A DNA stretch of 64,000 nucleotides from Dasypus novemcinctus (Eukaryota; Chordata; Mammalia; Cingulata; Dasypodidae), in assembly GCF_030445035.2 (NCBI RefSeq), contig NC_080682.1:29494770-29558769 (forward strand). Direction: 5' to 3'. The first letter of the stretch is position 1. The number at the start of each line of letters is the position of its first letter. Of the stretch, positions 60,585-64,000 are shown in pieces. Both the position numbers and the translations under genes were made by a program. The notes under the pieces were generated by a model. That model was given only the letters and a program-made list of their open reading frames with translations. It searched no databases and was not told the origin of the DNA.

Positions 60585-61188
60585 TGTAGCAGTTTGATAT
60601 TGTTTATGACTTCCAAAAATATATTTTGGTTTATGTTTGTAAACTTATCTATCACTTCAGGCATATTAGATTTCGTTGGATTCAGAGATTTCACATTTAC
60701 TTGATTAGATAATGATTAAGGCTTTGATTGGGCCACTTGAGTAGGATGTTGCATCCCTGCCTACTTGGTAGGTGGGGACTCACAGAGAAACTGCACAGCA
60801 GAGAAGGGAGGTTGGAGTTTTGATCCTGGAGCCCAGGAAGTAAGCAGACAGAGGCCCTGGGAAGAGAGACAAGCTGTTCACCTGACAGATCACAGCTGAC
60901 CTTGTGGAGAAAACAGAGCAGCTCAACCCGGAGAGAAGCAAGTCCTGGGAGGGAGAGGAGACTTATCCCAGCCTGAAGCTAATCATGGGAGAAGCTGGGA
61001 CCATGGAGCCTGAAGAGGAAGAGGAAGAGGAAGGTTGAATGTTGGCAGCCAGTAGCAATAGACTTTGGTGAAGGAAGTTACTGTCTACAGCCTAGTAACT
61101 GTAAGCTCCTACCCCAAATAAATACCCTTTATAAAAACAAACCAATTTCTGGTATTTTGCGTTAGCACCTGTTTGGCTGATTAATACA
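60585..61188 (+). mobile_element. Solo LTR, TGTAGCAG family, copy 3
   Basis: A 604-bp element from TGTAGCAGTTTGATATTGTT to GATTAATACA with the same terminal and polyadenylation-signal words as copy 1 (ccccaaataaataccctttat near 61113). It carries a GAA/GAG-rich patch (61011-61035). Internal retroviral sequence is absent on both sides. Confidence 0.75.
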
Positions 61189-61189
61189 C

Positions 61190-61509
61190 CTGCTTATTTT
61201 GAAAACAAGAAAAATAAGAGTAAATTAACTGCTGTCTTTCTTTTACTGCATGTCATTAATACTCTCTCAGGCAAAAACATAGAACAGCATTTTAAAATGT
61301 GATTAACCCTTCTATTTCTCAATAGATTTCAAAGCACTCATGTCTTAAAGTGGTTTTAATAAGCATATTAGAAAAATAGAGTTCTTTGCACTGTCATTGT
61401 CATAGTATTTATTATATAAATAAGACAATGACCCCAAAATATTTTTAATTCCATCACTGGATCATTTTGGCAACACTAATATAACCCACTGGATGTGTTG
61501 TTTCACCTA
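61190..61509. other. AT-rich spacer, nothing recognised
   Basis: Unique-looking, with no frame of interest. Confidence 0.5.
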
Positions 61510-62030
61510 TTTCCTAGTCATTTTTTTAACAAATCAATTTTATTGTTGTATATTAATAAAGCACATATCCATCCAAAGTGTACATTCAGTTGTATTCAGT
61601 ATAATCACATATTTGTGCTCTCATCACTTCAATCACTTCAATCCATCCAAAGTATAGAGTCAATGGTATTCAGTATAATCACATATTTGTGCACTCATCA
61701 GTTCAATCATCACTTTCATTATTCCAATAACATTAATAAGAAACATAAAAATAAACAAAGAAATAAAACAACACCTCCCAGTCTCTCTATGCTCTCTATG
61801 CTTCCCCTGCAGTCCATTGCTGCTATTAGATTTCCTCCTCTCTAGTATATTTGTAAAAAGTCTTATATATTCAATACCACCCATATTCATGTTTTACATG
61901 TTTTACCATCATATACAATACTTTGTTACAGCTTTTAGCTTTCTTTCTAGCATATCATGTGTTTGTAAATAGCCCTGCAATTGTATGGGTATGACGGTAG
62001 TTGAAAGGGAAAGTCTAAATTCATGTATAT
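61510..62030 (-). mobile_element. Probable old L1 3' UTR, antisense, with 74-bp tandem duplication
   Basis: Compositionally and in wording like the 22300-22560 L1 part (tgcagtccattgctgctatt and gtttgtaaatagccctgcaa). It contains a tandem duplication: tccatccaaagt starts at 61568 and 61642, a spacing of 74, with tattcagtataatcacatat in both units. The L1 assignment is tentative. Confidence 0.45.
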
Positions 62031-63060
62031 TTCCTAGTCATTTTTAAAAGTCACATTCAAAATCTGTGTACTTCAAAGTCAAGTTCAAGTTCCTTCTAGT
62101 TCCAGAAATATTTTAAGACCCCAGAATCAGTGTTCAACTGAATTTCAGAATCAATACCATGAATTATACTAGCATAAAAATAGATGGCAACTGTTTTTGT
62201 CTGCTAATTATATTTCTCAGTGAGGACATAATACAGAGTAATTCTAATTAATTAGAAGTCAATATACAACTAATTATTTACCTATTTTACTCATTCATCA
62301 ACTAATATTCTTTGAGTGTTATTGTAATAGCTGCAAAAATACAGGAACAAGTGTTTAACTAATTTTATGTTTGGTTTAGTAACTTGACAAGATTTAAGGC
62401 ATTACCTTAGTATTTTTTCTTGTCAAAACAAAAGTGTGCTCAAAACTATGTTTAGTGATATTTGCTTTCATTTCACTTATATTACATTTACTTACAATTC
62501 ACTGGTGCATGCTTCATTACACCTCTCTATCTACTATGATAAGAGTTATGTTTAGGTAGTGTCTATTAATTCCTTGACAGTAAAAAATAGATGGTTCCAT
62601 AGTTCTTTCATCCCATGGCACACTCCAGAAGTCAATTTGCTTAAGGATTTACTTTTTCTTTCCTTTATGCAGTCCTCAGCCCATTCATTAATTCAGTAAT
62701 TTGTTTATTCTTCTGTACTAGTTATTTTGTAACATTTGGTGGGACAAAGGGAAGAAAAATTACACACAATATCTGAGCATATGGAACTGACTATCCGATG
62801 GAATAAGTCATCCTTATTCACACAAATAAGATAAAAATTGCCATTATGAACTCTGAGAAATACTAAATCCTGAACTATATATTTCATTTTATATTTGAAG
62901 GACAGTTTGAGTCTGATTTCTTTATTTGATTGCTTGTTTGATGAAAAAGTAAAAGAACCTCTCAATTATGTCTAATTATTTTTCTCTTTTCATCAATATG
63001 GCATTTAGGAGGTTAAGTTCTCATAAAAGGAAATCAAGAAAAACCCAAAGTATGGAATGG
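62031..63060. other. AT-rich intergenic DNA
   Basis: No gene or element named. It is immediately upstream of the terminal OR pseudogene, so any ancestral 5' exon would have lain in this direction. Confidence 0.5.
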
Positions 63061-63064
63061 AAAG

Positions 63065-63555
63065 ATGTAAACTACGCATTGGTGACTGAGTTTATTCTCT
63101 GAGTTTTCCAACTTGTCCTGAGTTGTAGATTATTCTATTCCTTATGTTCCTGATATTGTATGGTATGATTTTCACAGGGAACATTGGCATCATGATGTTA
63201 ATTAGAATAAATCTCTGGCTTCAAATCCCCATGTATTTTTTCCTTAGCAACCTGTCATTTGTAGACCTCTGTTATTCTTCAGTCATTATTCCTAAAATGC
63301 TGGTCAATTTCCGCTCAGAGTATAAATCTATTTCCTGTTATGGCTATGCCCTGCAGTTTTATTTTTCCTGTACTTTTGCAGATACAATCCTTTATTTTGG
63401 CTATCATGGCCTATGACCGCTGTGTTACCATCTGTAACCCTTTGTTGTATACAGTTTTGATGCACCTAAGCATGTGTTCCTGGCTGATTGTTTTATCCTA
63501 CACTGGTGGCACTATGAGTTCCCTGGTTCACACATCCTTTGCCTTTATTTAAAAA
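63065..63555 (+). pseudogene. Olfactory receptor pseudogene, class II, 3' half lost
   Basis: Starts at an ATG (63065) in degraded N-terminal text recalling NYSLVTEFIL, with a stop and small indels before TM1. From 63144 the frame is good: [56 protein letters not shown] one-base loss near 63383 moves the frame to [20 protein letters not shown], where DRY has become DRC, then SSLVHTSFAFI and a stop at about 63549. TM5 to TM7 are missing. The wording points to a family 5/8/9-type receptor, so it is not a copy of the OR10AG-like genes. Non-functional. Confidence 0.9.
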
Positions 63556-64000
63556 TTCATGCTGTGAACTAAAATGATGAGAGGTGGGAATATTAGGAAA
63601 GTAATATTAAAAAATCAAATAACAAATATGCTTAAGTGTATGTCAATCTTATGTTGATAACCTTCCAAACCATATCAACACCAGTGTTTTTGGAAACTTT
63701 TTCTAAGTGGCATCTTGAAGAATATAGGTTAATCACATGGTGAAATATTTCTTTTTTCCTTTATCTTGTATTTTTATACACAAAAATATTACTGAAAGTG
63801 TGGAACATCCCTCTCTACATCCTATAAGAATAATAAGTTACTAAATGTATCACATGGTTTGATCTGTGTCCCCATGGGGAGATTAACCCACCTGCCATGA
63901 TGGAACTCCAAATGGGGAATGTGCATTTGAAGACCGATATTGAAGTATGTGTATCATTGCCAAATATATATTAGTGACTGATATGTTTTTAAGATTTATA
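63556..64000. other. Intergenic DNA to the window end
   Basis: The first ~30 bp may be eroded OR sequence after the stop; the rest carries no recognisable gene. Confidence 0.4.

Noticed and set aside
63845-63910. Possible MaLR/THE1-like LTR start (cacatggtttgatctgtgtc)
   Set aside because: The resemblance is limited to about 60 bp at the window edge and cannot be extended, so no feature is called.
1-64000. A novel multi-gene biological system
   Set aside because: Only one intact gene (an olfactory receptor) can be supported. The rest is explained by receptor pseudogenes, a segmental duplication and transposable elements, so claiming a system would not be justified.

Overview
The window looks like an AT-rich, repeat-dense stretch of mammalian nuclear DNA from a xenarthran, most likely an armadillo. 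The main clue is a set of tRNA-derived SINEs whose sequence I recognise as the armadillo DAS-SINE type, several with clear target-site duplications. Other signs are LINE-1 (L1) remnants at many evolutionary depths, an L1 lineage with a very long 3' UTR, solo-LTR-like elements, ancient MIRs and a Tigger DNA transposon relic. I see no prokaryotic genes, CRISPR array, tRNA gene or operon.

The gene content is olfactory. There is one intact olfactory receptor (OR) coding exon at 35982-36929 on the minus strand, 315 aa, resembling the OR10AG subfamily. There are two OR pseudogenes. A 5'-deleted OR10AG-like relic lies at 50855-51410 (+) and abuts an LTR. A second relic, from a different OR family, lies at 63065-63555 (+) and has lost everything after TM4. 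This is a typical edge or interior of an OR cluster, where genes are duplicated and decay among L1s. The receptor gene is probably the only functional protein-coding sequence here.

Layout. 1-11290: paralogous block A, mostly old L1 and unassigned DNA, carrying a 4.1-kb L1 (2991-7132) with a deleted ORF2, an LTR (8002-8510) and a truncated L1 3' end (10610-10965). 11300-14050: antisense L1 with a DAS-SINE. 15441-16820: LTR, then a broken Tigger transposase interrupted by an L1 3' end. 17940-20690: antisense L1 pieces with a U2 snRNA retropseudogene and a DAS-SINE, then MaLR-type LTR fragments. 20690-28260: one nearly complete antisense L1 that shows the 3' UTR, ORF2, ORF1 and 5' UTR order. 28390-33255: more L1, including a probable twin-primed insertion. 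33255-41400: mostly unique AT-rich DNA around the intact OR gene. 42058-48205: paralogous block B, the partner of block A, lacking A's large L1 and LTR but with its own nested insertions. 50333-51410: LTR joined to an OR pseudogene. 53540-59335: sense L1 ORF2 interrupted by an LTR that is itself interrupted by a hAT-like element, then antisense L1 and a long L1 3' UTR. 59865-61190: MIR cluster and an LTR. 63065-63555: OR pseudogene.

The most informative signals are historical. The A/B paralogues give natural empty sites for several insertions. The truncated copies can be tied to L1 because one long element still joins the same 3' UTR to ORF2. I did not find evidence of a new coordinated biological system. 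All assignments are by eye from sequence, and repeat boundaries are approximate unless a target-site duplication fixes them.
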